Source of the DNA: DASXRU01 sp034665305
Lineage (GTDB): Bacteria > Acidobacteriota > Blastocatellia > Pyrinomonadales > Pyrinomonadaceae
Direction of reading: 5' to 3'
DNA: 64,000 nucleotides
NCBI GenBank assembly: GCA_034665305.1
Contig: JAXDFZ010000001.1
Span: forward strand, 280,205-344,204
This document shows, piece by piece, positions 53,760-62,537 of this stretch. The first letter of the stretch is position 1; every line of letters begins with the position of its first letter. A program made the position numbers and the translations under genes. The notes under the pieces are model-generated. The model was given only the letters and a program-made list of their open reading frames with translations, ran no database searches and was not told where the DNA came from.

Positions 53760-55769
53760 TCACGGTTTCGCGGGTTTCTTTTCCTGTTGTGGAATCGCTC
53801 TGGGAATATCGCCGTCGTCGACGAGTAGTGGCTGTGTGCCGGGTTTGAGCTTTGGCTCGCGCCTCAGGATGGGTGGCATCTTCGGCGTCGGAATCTTCAA
53901 AGTAGCAACGCCGCCGCTGCGCCTCAGGATTGCGCCGCCGTGGCCTGCGACCCAAGTGGCGGACTCGCCGCGGTAGGCGATCGCAAACAGAGAGGTGCTG
54001 GTTACGGTCGGCTGGGTCGCCCAGGTAGCGCCGGCATCCCTTGTCATCATCACCCGTCCCTGGTCGCCTGCGATCAAAACCTCGTCGCGGGTTCCGACTG
54101 CGACCGCGAAGAGGTTGGTGTTGATTCCGCTTTCCAAATCTTTCCACGTCTCACCGCCGTCATCGGTGCGCAGGATGATCCCTTTTTCTCCTACCACGTA
54201 GCCGCGCTGCGTGTCGGCGAAGGTCACGGCGTACAGCCACTCCTTTAGCCGGATCGAAATCTGTTTCCAGTGAGCGCCGGCATCTTCGGTGCGCAGAATC
54301 GTTCCGTGAGAGCCGACGGCGACACCGTGCTTCAAGTCGGTGAAATGAACGTCTTCGAGCCACGAGAAAGTGTTGGGATGTTGCGCATGCCAGCCCAGAC
54401 CGCCGTCCTGCGTATGGAGAATCAGGCCGCGCGCCCCCACGGCCCAGCCCTGTTGCGGCGAAACAAAATGGACTCCCAGCAATTCTTCGCGCACTTCCGT
54501 TTTCTGCTGGTTCCAAACTATGCCGCCGTCGTTCGACGAGAGGATCGTGCCTTTGTCACCAACGATCCATCCGAGTTTGTTGTTGATGAAGGTGACGGCA
54601 TTCAGGCGCGCGGTAGTTTCCACCGGGCGCACGGTCCAACGTTCACCGCCCGACGTCGTCGCCAGAATTCGCCCGCGCGCGCCGACAGCCCAGCCACGCG
54701 AACCGTCGAGAAAGAAAATGTCCGACAAGTCATCGCGTCCGCCTTCGGTCAAACGCCGCCAGCCCAACCCGCCGTCATCCGTCCGCAACACCAGCCCGTC
54801 GACGCCCGCGGCCCATCCCGTAGTTTGATCGGCGAAATAGACGGTGACCAGTCGCGGCGCGGTGCGCACGTTGACGGGCAGCCAGAGGTTGCCGCCGTCG
54901 CCGGTCATCAGCACGACGCCATTGTCACCGGAAGCCCACCCGTGAGTTTCATCGGAAAAGGAAACGGAAAGCAGATCGGTCGTGATCAAGGTTTCTGCAG
55001 CCTGCCAATGTACGCCGGCGTCGTCCGTCATCAATACCCGGCCGCCATAGCCGACCGCGACGGCCCGTAGCGGGGAAAGAAAGGCGACGCTGGTTAGCGG
55101 CTGCTCCGCGACTCCCGATTTCCTTTCCCAGTTTGCTCCGCCATCGCGCGTGAGCAGCAAAGCCCCGCGGTCGCCGACTGCGATGCCGGTAGTTTTATTA
55201 GCGAAGGAAACGGAGAAGAGATGCGTGCGCAGGTTCGCGTTTTGCAAACGCCAGGTTAGCCCGCCATCCGTAGTGGCAACGATGCGTCCATACGTGCCCA
55301 CGGCCCATCCGTAGGATTTATCGTCAGGCGCGAAAGCAATACCGTAAAGATGGTCGGTGACCCCGGAGGGTTTTTGCAGCCACCTTTCGCCGCCGTTGGT
55401 GGTCAGCAGGACAGTGCCGCGCGCTCCTACTGCAAGCGCACGATCTTTATCTTTAACGTAAAGACCATTCAGCGTCGTCAGAACCGGTGAGCTTTGTGGT
55501 TCCCAGCTGAAGCCGCCGTCCTTGGTGTAGAGAATTGCGCCATCAGATCCGACCGCCCAACCATGCCGCTTGTCGGGCGCAAAGCGTATCGCATTGATGG
55601 CGTTGCCCTGCGGGAGGGGATTTTGCCATTGCCAGGCCCGGGTCGGAAACTGGGATTGTGCGAGGGAAACCGGCACGATCAGCAGCGCGAGGGCTAAACC
55701 AACGCGAAACACGCAGCGCCGCCCCGGGGGGTGGAAGGAACCGGGAATGGTGATTTGCAGGCGCATCAA
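53760..55769 (-). CDS. Ycf48-like beta-propeller protein
   Basis: 669 residues with a signal peptide (VFRVGLALALLIVPVSLAQS). About thirteen repeats of roughly 42 residues read AVGSDGAILYTKDGGFSWEP or AVGARGTVLLTTNGGERWLQ, the pattern of Ycf48/photosystem II assembly factor and BNR-type propellers. It is more than twice the length of Ycf48 (about 330), so it likely forms two propellers. No photosynthesis genes are present, so a secreted adhesion or glycan role is possible. The Pro/Lys-rich C-terminus is disordered. Confidence 0.85.
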   Translation of the reverse strand: MMRLQITIPGSFHPPGRRCVFRVGLALALLIVPVSLAQSQFPTRAWQWQNPLPQGNAINAIRFAPDKRHGWAVGSDGAILYTKDGGFSWEPQSSPVLTTLNGLYVKDKDRALAVGARGTVLLTTNGGERWLQKPSGVTDHLYGIAFAPDDKSYGWAVGTYGRIVATTDGGLTWRLQNANLRTHLFSVSFANKTTGIAVGDRGALLLTRDGGANWERKSGVAEQPLTSVAFLSPLRAVAVGYGGRVLMTDDAGVHWQAAETLITTDLLSVSFSDETHGWASGDNGVVLMTGDGGNLWLPVNVRTAPRLVTVYFADQTTGWAAGVDGLVLRTDDGGLGWRRLTEGGRDDLSDIFFLDGSRGWAVGARGRILATTSGGERWTVRPVETTARLNAVTFINNKLGWIVGDKGTILSSNDGGIVWNQQKTEVREELLGVHFVSPQQGWAVGARGLILHTQDGGLGWHAQHPNTFSWLEDVHFTDLKHGVAVGSHGTILRTEDAGAHWKQISIRLKEWLYAVTFADTQRGYVVGEKGIILRTDDGGETWKDLESGINTNLFAVAVGTRDEVLIAGDQGRVMMTRDAGATWATQPTVTSTSLFAIAYRGESATWVAGHGGAILRRSGGVATLKIPTPKMPPILRREPKLKPGTQPLLVDDGDIPRAIPQQEKKPAKP

Positions 55770-55867
55770 TAGTCCCGACTGAACGAACCGGGGAGTTTTA
55801 CAAACTGGCCGCTTTATCGGGAGACAGGATTATAGAGGCCGCGGATTGCGAAAGCGAATGGACGTGA

Positions 55868-56407
55868 CTAACCCCACTTGAAAATGGAGCGGAACATTGG
55901 CAACAACCGGTGGTTAGCGACTTTTTCGCGGAAGAAGGCTTCATGTTCGCGTTCCACGTCGGCCATCACGCCCAGTTCGGCCAGATACTCGGACAGGCCC
56001 AGCGTGCGCGCATGCGTCGCCGCTTCTTCATATTCGATGATGTTCCGGCTTTCCAGCCGGCCCGCAAAATACATCGGCAAAAACCAACCAATGAAGTGGC
56101 AGCCAATGCCGAGAGTCCGGCCAATTAGCCAGAATCTGGCTTCGCGGATCTGCCGCGGACCGGCGCCAAGCTGCGACAGCATGCGCCTGACATTCTCGCG
56201 ATGGATCCATTCATCGTTCTCGATGCTGCTGATGTTCTCGCGCTCGCCTTGATCGCTCACGGATTTCCAATGGCCGCGGTAGGCATAGGCGGCGGCCAAC
56301 TCGCCGGAGAAAGCGTTCTGCAGGATCTCGATCAGAGCGAGACGCGCCACTGCGGAAGTTTCCGGCGCGGGAGCGGATCGTAATTCCTCTACGGCAATAT
56401 TATTCAT
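55868..56407 (-). CDS. Ferritin-like di-iron protein (COQ7-like)
   Basis: 179 residues from the ATG at 56407. Helices carry ALIEILQNAFSGELAAAYAY, ENDEWIHRENV (ExxH) and ADVEREHEAFFREK (ExxH); the first resembles the COQ7 HAGE block. Four-helix di-iron fold is likely. The start is seven bases after the rnhA stop, so the two are probably cotranscribed. Function could be a hydroxylase or an iron/peroxide protein; not resolved. A longer frame upstream overlaps rnhA and is spurious. Confidence 0.78.
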   Translation of the reverse strand: MNNIAVEELRSAPAPETSAVARLALIEILQNAFSGELAAAYAYRGHWKSVSDQGERENISSIENDEWIHRENVRRMLSQLGAGPRQIREARFWLIGRTLGIGCHFIGWFLPMYFAGRLESRNIIEYEEAATHARTLGLSEYLAELGVMADVEREHEAFFREKVANHRLLPMFRSIFKWG

Positions 56408-56414
56408 CGCGCGA

Positions 56415-56888
56415 TTAGATCTCTGCGACCCCAATCCTGTCGACCGCCTCTTGCAGCACTTCTTCGTCCACGCGTTCCAGGGCTGCGATGCGGCGAGCAG
56501 CGCGATCGGTGGCCTCCTGGACCACATGACCGTTGTGGCCTTTGGTCCATTCCCATTTGATTGCGTGGCGGGCGGCGGCCTTGTCCAGACGCTCCCACCA
56601 GGAATGATTTGTCTTGCGCCGGAAACGGCCGGACATAGTTTCCACGACATAGCGCGAATCGGTAAACAGATGCACCTTGCAAGGTTCGCGCAAAGACTCA
56701 AGTCCCAGAGCCGCTGCCGCAACCTCCGCCTGCTGGTTCGTGGCACAGCCGAGGTACGAGCCAACCGCGCGCCAGATTCCCTGATAACCGAGCAACGCTA
56801 CCGCCGCCGCCCGTGTGGCCGCTTGCCCGTTACCAAGGCTCGAGCCGTCGCAAAAAATCGTCACTTCTTTTTGGTGTTTAGGGGGCAT
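56415..56888 (-). CDS. rnhA: Ribonuclease HI
   Basis: Degrades the RNA of RNA-DNA hybrids in the cytoplasm. 157 residues. The DEDD metal-binding residues are D14 (FCDGSSLGNG), E55 (QQAEVAAAAL), D77 (FTDSRYV) and D128 (EATDRAARR), with histidines H118/H121 in KGHNGH. It heads a two-gene unit with the ferritin-like gene. The gap 56889-57218 upstream contains only a long inverted repeat. Confidence 0.92.
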   Translation of the reverse strand: MPPKHQKEVTIFCDGSSLGNGQAATRAAAVALLGYQGIWRAVGSYLGCATNQQAEVAAAALGLESLREPCKVHLFTDSRYVVETMSGRFRRKTNHSWWERLDKAAARHAIKWEWTKGHNGHVVQEATDRAARRIAALERVDEEVLQEAVDRIGVAEI

Positions 56889-56975
56889 GTCTTACATTCT
56901 AACGGCATGTCGCGCTCGGAACATTGGGGTGTAAAGCGATTACTTATCGACTGTGGTTCGCCGTCTCAAGGTTAC

Positions 56976-57177
56976 TCCTACGCCGGAGGCGTTGAATAAC
57001 TCAGCCCAGGGTAACACCCTGGGGAAGAAGCGGACATTCGGTTCCTACCCTGAAAGGGTTGAAACAGGTTTTGTCGGCAGTGCGATTCTGTCATGCTTTT
57101 CAGGGTGATGAATTATTTGCTGCGCCTTTTACCCAGGGTGTTACCTTGGGCTGAGTTATGCAACGCCATCGGCGTAA
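56976..57177. repeat. Long inverted repeat, 47-base arms
   Basis: Arms 56976-57024 and 57131-57177: each contains AACTCAGCCCAGGGTAACAC (or reverse) and a GCCGGAGGCGTTG-type end. About six mismatches. Inside lies CCTACCCTGAAAGGGTTGAA, another short hairpin. It fills the 330-base gap between rnhA and the GrdB-like gene. Confidence 0.85.
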
Positions 57178-57218
57178 AATGCGCGCTTGATTCTTTAAGG
57201 CATTCGCGCAGTTCAACG

Positions 57219-58034
57219 TCACCGTTCCCCACGCTCTTTCTCCACGCCACTCTCCATTTCGACACCCAGATTGAACACGCCCGGCTGATCGAGCGGCTCC
57301 AGCCAACGTAGCGCTTCATCAAGTATGCGCCGTTGGTGTTCGGGCCAGAGCGGCTTGCCGGCCACACTACCGAGTTCGCCTTTGTAGAACGCCGCCCGCG
57401 GCGCGCGCACGCGTTCCATCATGTCCTTGTCCACGCACAGAGTCATCGTGGGGATGCCGGCCGCTTCGATGGCCCGCGCGGCGAGGGCAACCGATTGATG
57501 ACAAAGTTGTGACGCCGGAATCAACAACGCCGCTTGCACCTGGTAACGCTGCAACCGCTCAACCAGTTTGGGAAGCATCTCATCCACCAACCGCCCAGCG
57601 TTAGGAATAAAACCGGAGAAACTCCAAAAGGCCGGATTCAGTTGGCCAATGATGCCGTTACCAGTAAACTCCGCCAGTCGTTCGAGCGGTATCTGAGAAT
57701 TCAGATCCTGGCCCACGGCGACTCCGTCATAACCGCGAGTGACAAATCTCAAATCGTCCGCTTCGATTTCCGTCGGTATCTCACGAAACGAAACGTCACC
57801 GTCAGAGGAATTGGCGTCGAATGGATCCGTGCCGTCCAGATAGGCCCCGGCGGAAGAAATCAGGCCGAGATTGATCATCGGGAGGGCGCTGCGGGCCGGA
57901 ACAAACGGTGCGCGCTTGTTCTCTGCGAAAGGATAATCGTCTCCCACGTTCGGGCTACTGCTCTCGATCCGATGATTGCTTTTCCAGGCGTCGTAACGCC
58001 GCGCCCAATCATCGCTTCGTTCAAGAATTTCCAC
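57219..58034 (-). CDS. GrdB-like (reductase selenoprotein B family) protein
   Basis: 271 residues from a GTG preceded by AAGGAGG. The fold-defining blocks ARSALPMINLGLISSAGAYL, DVSFREIPTEI and FIPNAGRLVDEMLPKLVERL match the glycine/betaine/proline reductase selenoprotein B family. In true GrdB the active site is Sec in a UGTCTRC-like motif; here the position reads PASQLCHQSVALAARAIEAA with only C178, and no in-frame TGA was needed. Probably a Sec-free relative with a different chemistry. Confidence 0.72.
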   Translation of the reverse strand: MEILERSDDWARRYDAWKSNHRIESSSPNVGDDYPFAENKRAPFVPARSALPMINLGLISSAGAYLDGTDPFDANSSDGDVSFREIPTEIEADDLRFVTRGYDGVAVGQDLNSQIPLERLAEFTGNGIIGQLNPAFWSFSGFIPNAGRLVDEMLPKLVERLQRYQVQAALLIPASQLCHQSVALAARAIEAAGIPTMTLCVDKDMMERVRAPRAAFYKGELGSVAGKPLWPEHQRRILDEALRWLEPLDQPGVFNLGVEMESGVEKERGER

Positions 58035-58093
58035 TAACGTCTTTCCTCCTTACGTACTCAAAGGAACCGGCACAATCAACCGCAAAGCGCGCC

Positions 58094-60346
58094 CTACTGT
58101 TCCGGCCTGGTAAAGCAACTTGGATATGGCGCGAATTTGTTTTCATCTATGGGAACGTTATGTTTTATCTCGCTGATTTTATAGACAAAGGACACGCCCA
58201 GCAATGAGTCCTCGCGGACCATGAATGGCAGCTTGACCCCATCGACTTCGCGATAGTCTTCATAGAATGTGTTGCCCTGGCGCAACAGCAGCCCGGTTTC
58301 GGTATCAAAATAGAATCGTAGCGGCACGAGGCCGGCTCCCTGCAAAACATAAACGTCGCGCCCGGCGACTTTCTCTTTTCCTTTGAACTCCCACTTCGGA
58401 AACATGGTCGGCAAATGGATCGCCTTGTGAAAATCACCGTCTCGAAAAGCTTCGAAGCCGGGCCCGCGCGGCAGCTCAATGTATCCCTGAAGCGAATCTT
58501 GCCACCACGCAGCTTTGTCATTATTGCCGCGCATCATGACACCCAATCCGGGAACAGTAATGAAGCGGGCGAGCTTATCGGGCGCGGCTTCATAAACTTC
58601 GAGCGCACCGCTGACTCCCATCGTTGATAATTCTGCTCGCCCTTTGCTCACGCGGCTGTGCAGTTTTTCAAATGCCGCTTTGCCGCCGGCGGCCGCGATG
58701 TACTTCTGGATGATCTGATCCGTTGTCGGCACACCGTCGGCTGGCGAGGTGATTGGCGCTGGCTTATTTTCCGGAGTTGGTTGCGGTCGCGGCGGTGGCG
58801 GCGGTTCCGCGATTGTGACTTTGGGCGGCGCCGCACCTGGTAGTTGCGACGCTGCAACGTCGGCAATCAACTCGGGCCCGATAATCCCTCCGGCGCGCGA
58901 TTCCTCCAAGATTTTACGAATGCCGGCTGCGAGTTGTGGGTCGCGGCCGGCGAGCAGCGCTTTACGGGTTAGCTTCACTTCCAAATCAGGTTTTACTCCG
59001 CGTCCTTCCAGCAAAGTGCCGCCAGTGGTGTGATAATTAGCAAACGCATATTGAAAGAGCGCGCCGGTCGGCAATTCCTTAATGGTCGAAGGCAACGTGC
59101 TGCCGGCGCTTGTCTCGCCGACGACAGTGGCGCGATGCGATTCCTGCATGCCGCTGGCGAACATTTCCGCAGCCGATTCGGTGGAGGCGTCGATTAGAAT
59201 CGCGAGCGTTCCGCTGAAGGGGCGTGTTTGCGGAAACGCGTAAAGAGGAGTCCGTCCGCCCCGCGTCTCGAGAAATCCCAGCCCAACCGGCTCATAATTC
59301 AGCAGTCCGGAAAGGCCGCCCAACATCCCCAGCAGTCCGCCGCGGTTTCCCCGCAGATCCAGCACGATGCCGCGCGCATCGCTCATCGAGCGCAGGGCGC
59401 TACAAATCTTTTCCATCAACGGTGGCACGAACGCGTTGAACTTGAGATAGCCAATGCCATTCTTTAGCCGGCGCGATTCGACTTCGCCGTACATCGCGGG
59501 AAGATTGCCGACGGGCGCCGACATCTCGCCCTCCAGGCGTTCGCGCTTGATGTTGAGAGTGCGCGGTCGATTGCGGCCATCAAGATATTCCAGTCGCACA
59601 GATGTTCCCGGCGGGCCGTTGATAAAACCGGCAACCAGCATCAGGGGCAGTTCCGGCCGGATGATGGCGTGATAAAGCGGAGATTGTAACGTCTCAGCAA
59701 TTATTCGCTCCAACGACTTGCCGTTTGCTTTTTTGATCACGAAGCCAGCTCGCAAGCCTGCCCGCGCCGCCGCTGATCCATGGGCCACGCGTGAGACTAC
59801 GACCACGTTGTCGATAACGCGCACGTCGATGCCGATGCCGGTGACCAGCTTTTGAGTCAACTCCGCGTTGCCCTTCAAAAGTCGTTTTACTGCCTCTTTT
59901 TTCCCGGGCTCGTTGGGGCCAGTTTCCCCGTCGTCGCCTTGGTCATCCAGGACCTGCGGGATCGCTTCGGGCGGGATAATCAGGAAATGCGACTGGTGCA
60001 ATTCATTGACCATCAGTTGCAACAACTGATGGACTTCGGCATCGCTTTTCGCCTTGAGGACAAGCGGCTCGTAACGTCGCCGCGCTCCGTTCCAGTCTAC
60101 GCCGCCGAACGTTGGATCATAGAAAAACTGGTTGATGGTAGCCCAAACAATATCGAAAGACTGTTGACGCTTTTGCGCGGCGGTAATTTCCGGAGTGGGG
60201 GACGGAGTCGGCGATGCCGCCGGGGCGATTGTGGCGGCGGGCTCTTGTGCCCGAACCGTGCGCGCGATCTCGCCGTAAAGAAAACAGCTGCCGCAGCAAA
60301 GCCAGAGGACCAACAATCCAGCGCGAATGTGCGGTATTGATTTCAA
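58094..60346 (-). CDS. S41-family carboxy-terminal processing peptidase
   Basis: 750 residues with a signal peptide (AGLLVLWLCCGSCFLYG). An N-terminal helical domain, a PDZ-like domain (SAAARAGLRAGFVIKKANGK), and the S41 catalytic core with the serine in LIDASTESAAEMFASGM and the lysine-region GETSAGSTLPS. After a proline-rich linker (PPPPPRPQPTPENKPAP) there is a C-terminal beta domain of about 220 residues, as in lipoprotein-binding modules, with GKEKVAGRDVYVLQGAG. The last four bases overlap the start of the DUF4149 gene's stop side, so they are translationally linked. Confidence 0.88.
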   Translation of the reverse strand: MKSIPHIRAGLLVLWLCCGSCFLYGEIARTVRAQEPAATIAPAASPTPSPTPEITAAQKRQQSFDIVWATINQFFYDPTFGGVDWNGARRRYEPLVLKAKSDAEVHQLLQLMVNELHQSHFLIIPPEAIPQVLDDQGDDGETGPNEPGKKEAVKRLLKGNAELTQKLVTGIGIDVRVIDNVVVVSRVAHGSAAARAGLRAGFVIKKANGKSLERIIAETLQSPLYHAIIRPELPLMLVAGFINGPPGTSVRLEYLDGRNRPRTLNIKRERLEGEMSAPVGNLPAMYGEVESRRLKNGIGYLKFNAFVPPLMEKICSALRSMSDARGIVLDLRGNRGGLLGMLGGLSGLLNYEPVGLGFLETRGGRTPLYAFPQTRPFSGTLAILIDASTESAAEMFASGMQESHRATVVGETSAGSTLPSTIKELPTGALFQYAFANYHTTGGTLLEGRGVKPDLEVKLTRKALLAGRDPQLAAGIRKILEESRAGGIIGPELIADVAASQLPGAAPPKVTIAEPPPPPRPQPTPENKPAPITSPADGVPTTDQIIQKYIAAAGGKAAFEKLHSRVSKGRAELSTMGVSGALEVYEAAPDKLARFITVPGLGVMMRGNNDKAAWWQDSLQGYIELPRGPGFEAFRDGDFHKAIHLPTMFPKWEFKGKEKVAGRDVYVLQGAGLVPLRFYFDTETGLLLRQGNTFYEDYREVDGVKLPFMVREDSLLGVSFVYKISEIKHNVPIDENKFAPYPSCFTRPEQ

Positions 60347-60828
60347 GTGATTGAACGCCGGCGGGCTATCAGAAAAAAGGCAATCAGGGAGGCTAACATG
60401 GCGATCGTCAGCAGAGCTACGGAATACTGGTGCAGGTTGTCAAAGGCGATGCGCGTGGGATGATCGCGCGCGACTTGATCGATGGGCTGCGGCAACGAAG
60501 TTCGCAGCGCTACCATCTTTGGCGAGACTATCCATTGGCCGATCGCGCAGCATCCGGCAGTCAGAGCCAGCAGCAAGGTCTCTCCGTAGAAGGTTCCCTT
60601 TGACGCTTTCTTGAGCAGGAACGCGGTGATTAGCAGGAAGATAGCAGTCACGAATCCGGTGGTGTTGATTACCGACAACGTGCGCGTAACCAGAGCGCCG
60701 GCCACTTCGCGGGCGTTATTGAGGTCATAGTTCAGCATTACACGGAAAGCCGCCGGCGCCACCACCGCGCTGAAGAAAATTGCCGCGCCCAGCCATAAGC
60801 CGAGCAGTAGTAGTCGTACGTTTTGCAT
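60343..60828 (-). CDS. DUF4149 (TMEM205-like) membrane protein
   Basis: 161 residues from the ATG at 60828; an in-frame start 18 bases earlier is possible. Four membrane segments: LLLLGLWLGAAIFFSAVVAP, TGFVTAIFLLITAFLL, ETLLLALTAGCCAIGQW and VALLTIAMLASLIAFFLIAR. The WLGAAIFFSAVVAPAAFRV block is characteristic of DUF4149. Its stop overlaps the S41 peptidase start by four bases (coupling). Function is unknown. The gap 60847-60962 has an ATGGAAAATGATAAATGACA repeat word. Confidence 0.85.
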   Translation of the reverse strand: MQNVRLLLLGLWLGAAIFFSAVVAPAAFRVMLNYDLNNAREVAGALVTRTLSVINTTGFVTAIFLLITAFLLKKASKGTFYGETLLLALTAGCCAIGQWIVSPKMVALRTSLPQPIDQVARDHPTRIAFDNLHQYSVALLTIAMLASLIAFFLIARRRSIT

Positions 60829-60962
60829 TATTTCGTACCCGGACACTGTTCAGAGCGCGCTTCCCAACAAGCTGAACAGGTCGAGCTCTCAAATGAGCGA
60901 TGGAAAATGATAAATGACATAGGGAATTTTTTCCTTTTCAACTGGTCCACGGCAACGAACGC

Positions 60963-61391
60963 TCAGTCAAACTCCATTACGTCAGTCAACAGTCTGATCA
61001 CCGGCGGATCGACCTCGGGCGGAGTCAACTCGCGCGGATCGGGAACCGTCATGAGCCATGAAAGGGAACGATCTAGTTGCGCCTGGTAGTCTTCCAGGTC
61101 CAGCGACATAAAAGCATTTGTCTTCAGCCGCGCGAACTTTTCTTTGGCTGCCTGATACATACGTCGCGCCGCGCCTGGGCGGCCTATCTCCAGATGGTGG
61201 AACGCTACTGCGGACTGAATCATCGCCTGCAGGAAAAGTTTTTCCTGTTGGCCCACCGGCCCCAGCCAACGATCCTCCCACGCATCATGCGCCGCATGAA
61301 ACTCACGCGCATTGTAAAGATCGATGCCGGCAATGTACTCAACCGGGTACGCCGCCAGGTGCGCGTCGGTGTAGTGTGGTCGCTCGTTCAT
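60963..61391 (-). CDS. DUF309 protein
   Basis: 142 residues from the ATG at 61391; an earlier in-frame start lies inside repeat sequence and is rejected. The helical family core IAGIDLYNAREFHAAHDAWE followed by DRWLGPVGQQEKLFLQAMIQ and SAVAFHHLEIGRPGAARRMY matches DUF309, with conserved His-His/Asp-Trp-Glu. The family is small, cytosolic and uncharacterised; metal binding has been proposed from its conserved histidines. Confidence 0.85.
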   Translation of the reverse strand: MNERPHYTDAHLAAYPVEYIAGIDLYNAREFHAAHDAWEDRWLGPVGQQEKLFLQAMIQSAVAFHHLEIGRPGAARRMYQAAKEKFARLKTNAFMSLDLEDYQAQLDRSLSWLMTVPDPRELTPPEVDPPVIRLLTDVMEFD

Positions 61392-61401
61392 AAGCTCAAC
61401 T

Positions 61402-61511
61402 ATTTGGAGTGCGCCGCAGAGCGAAGCGGCGACGGCCCTTTGGATTCTTTGGTTCCGAGATTCAAGCGATCCAAAGCGGCGTCGCCGCTGCGCTGCCGCC
61501 GCACTCCAAAT
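61402..61511. repeat. Inverted pair of the GGAGTGCGCC element
   Basis: Copies at 61402-61445 and 61469-61511 in opposite orientation, 23 bases apart. The second touches the TGA stop of the flavoprotein gene, reading TGATTTGGAGTGCGG in that gene's direction. Confidence 0.88.
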
Positions 61512-62419
61512 CAATGCAGCCGGGCTGCAATCACCTTCGCAGCGCTCGCACCGGCGCCCACCGCACCGGCAATCGTTGGCGCCAGGGGATTCGCGACGTC
61601 GCCAATCGCGAAAACGTTTGCGACGCTGGTTTCCTGTTGTCCGTTGACGACGACATAACCACGGTCGTCAGCGGCTAATTGATCGCGAAACAAGTCGGTG
61701 TTCGGTTCCACTCCGATCCGGATCAAGACACCCTTTACGGCCATCTGAAAAGGTTTGATGGCGCCACCACGCAGAATTTCAACGGCTTCGATTTCCTCGT
61801 CGCCGAGGATTCGCTGTACGTGAGACTCCTTAAAGACGGTAATGCAATGGTTGGTCGCCAGGGCTTCGGAAAACTCCCTGCGGGCGCTCAGTTTTCGTCC
61901 GCGATGGACCATCGTTACCGTGGGACATACTTCGCTCAGCAGCAGCGCGTTCTCCGCCGCAGCGTCACCGCCACCGATCACGCAAACGTCTTTGCTGGCA
62001 AAAAAGTCACGATCGCGAGTTCCGGATTCAATTATGCCGCGTCCGGCAAATTCCATTTCGCCGGGAATGCCAAGCCGGCGCCGGCGCACACCCGTGGCAA
62101 TAATCATGCTGATGGCGTTGAGGGCCTCACCGCTGCGCAACTCAACCCGACGCGCGCGCAAATCGATGTTTGCGATTTCAACGTTCGTCCACAGATCGAA
62201 CTCAGCATCCGGCTTCTGCTCCAGAAAAATGTCGCGCAGCTCTTTCCCGTTCGCGGCGCTGACGCCGAGGTAGTTTTCGATCCGGTTATGAACAGACAGT
62301 AGCTGCCCGCCGACTTCGCTGTTCTGTTCGAGCACGAGAGTATCCAGTCCGAGTTCATCGCACCAGTTGGCCGCAGACAAGCCGGCCGGTCCGGCGCCAA
62401 TAATCAAAACATCATGCAT
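61511..62419 (-). CDS. Thioredoxin-reductase-like flavoprotein lacking the CxxC
   Basis: 302 residues. FAD-binding motif LIIGAGPAGLSAANW near the start, NAD(P) motif VCVIGGGDAAAENALLLSEV, and the second FAD block NVFAIGDVANP. In thioredoxin reductase the redox-active CATC precedes the NADPH motif; here residues 131-140 read ESGTRDRDFF, so no disulfide can form. Such proteins include ferredoxin/flavodoxin-NADP reductases of the YumC type and other non-thioredoxin reductases. A cytosolic NAD(P)H-dependent flavin oxidoreductase with unknown acceptor is the safest call. Confidence 0.85.
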   Translation of the reverse strand: MHDVLIIGAGPAGLSAANWCDELGLDTLVLEQNSEVGGQLLSVHNRIENYLGVSAANGKELRDIFLEQKPDAEFDLWTNVEIANIDLRARRVELRSGEALNAISMIIATGVRRRRLGIPGEMEFAGRGIIESGTRDRDFFASKDVCVIGGGDAAAENALLLSEVCPTVTMVHRGRKLSARREFSEALATNHCITVFKESHVQRILGDEEIEAVEILRGGAIKPFQMAVKGVLIRIGVEPNTDLFRDQLAADDRGYVVVNGQQETSVANVFAIGDVANPLAPTIAGAVGAGASAAKVIAARLH

Positions 62420-62537
62420 AAGTCAGACTGGATTGTAGGTTGTCGATTTTCGATTTGGCAAACAGGTGTGGTTGAGGTCAGAACCGCCTGCGGTAGCGGG
62501 CGGTTGATCGGGGAATCAAGATGGGAGCAGCGCACGA

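Noticed and set aside
55868..56764. A 298-residue protein including the ferritin-like domain
   Set aside because: The first 119 residues are antisense-frame sequence inside rnhA; the domain begins at the ATG at 56407.
57219..58034. Selenoprotein with a read-through TGA
   Set aside because: The open frame is complete without an internal TGA and no SECIS-like hairpin was needed to explain it.
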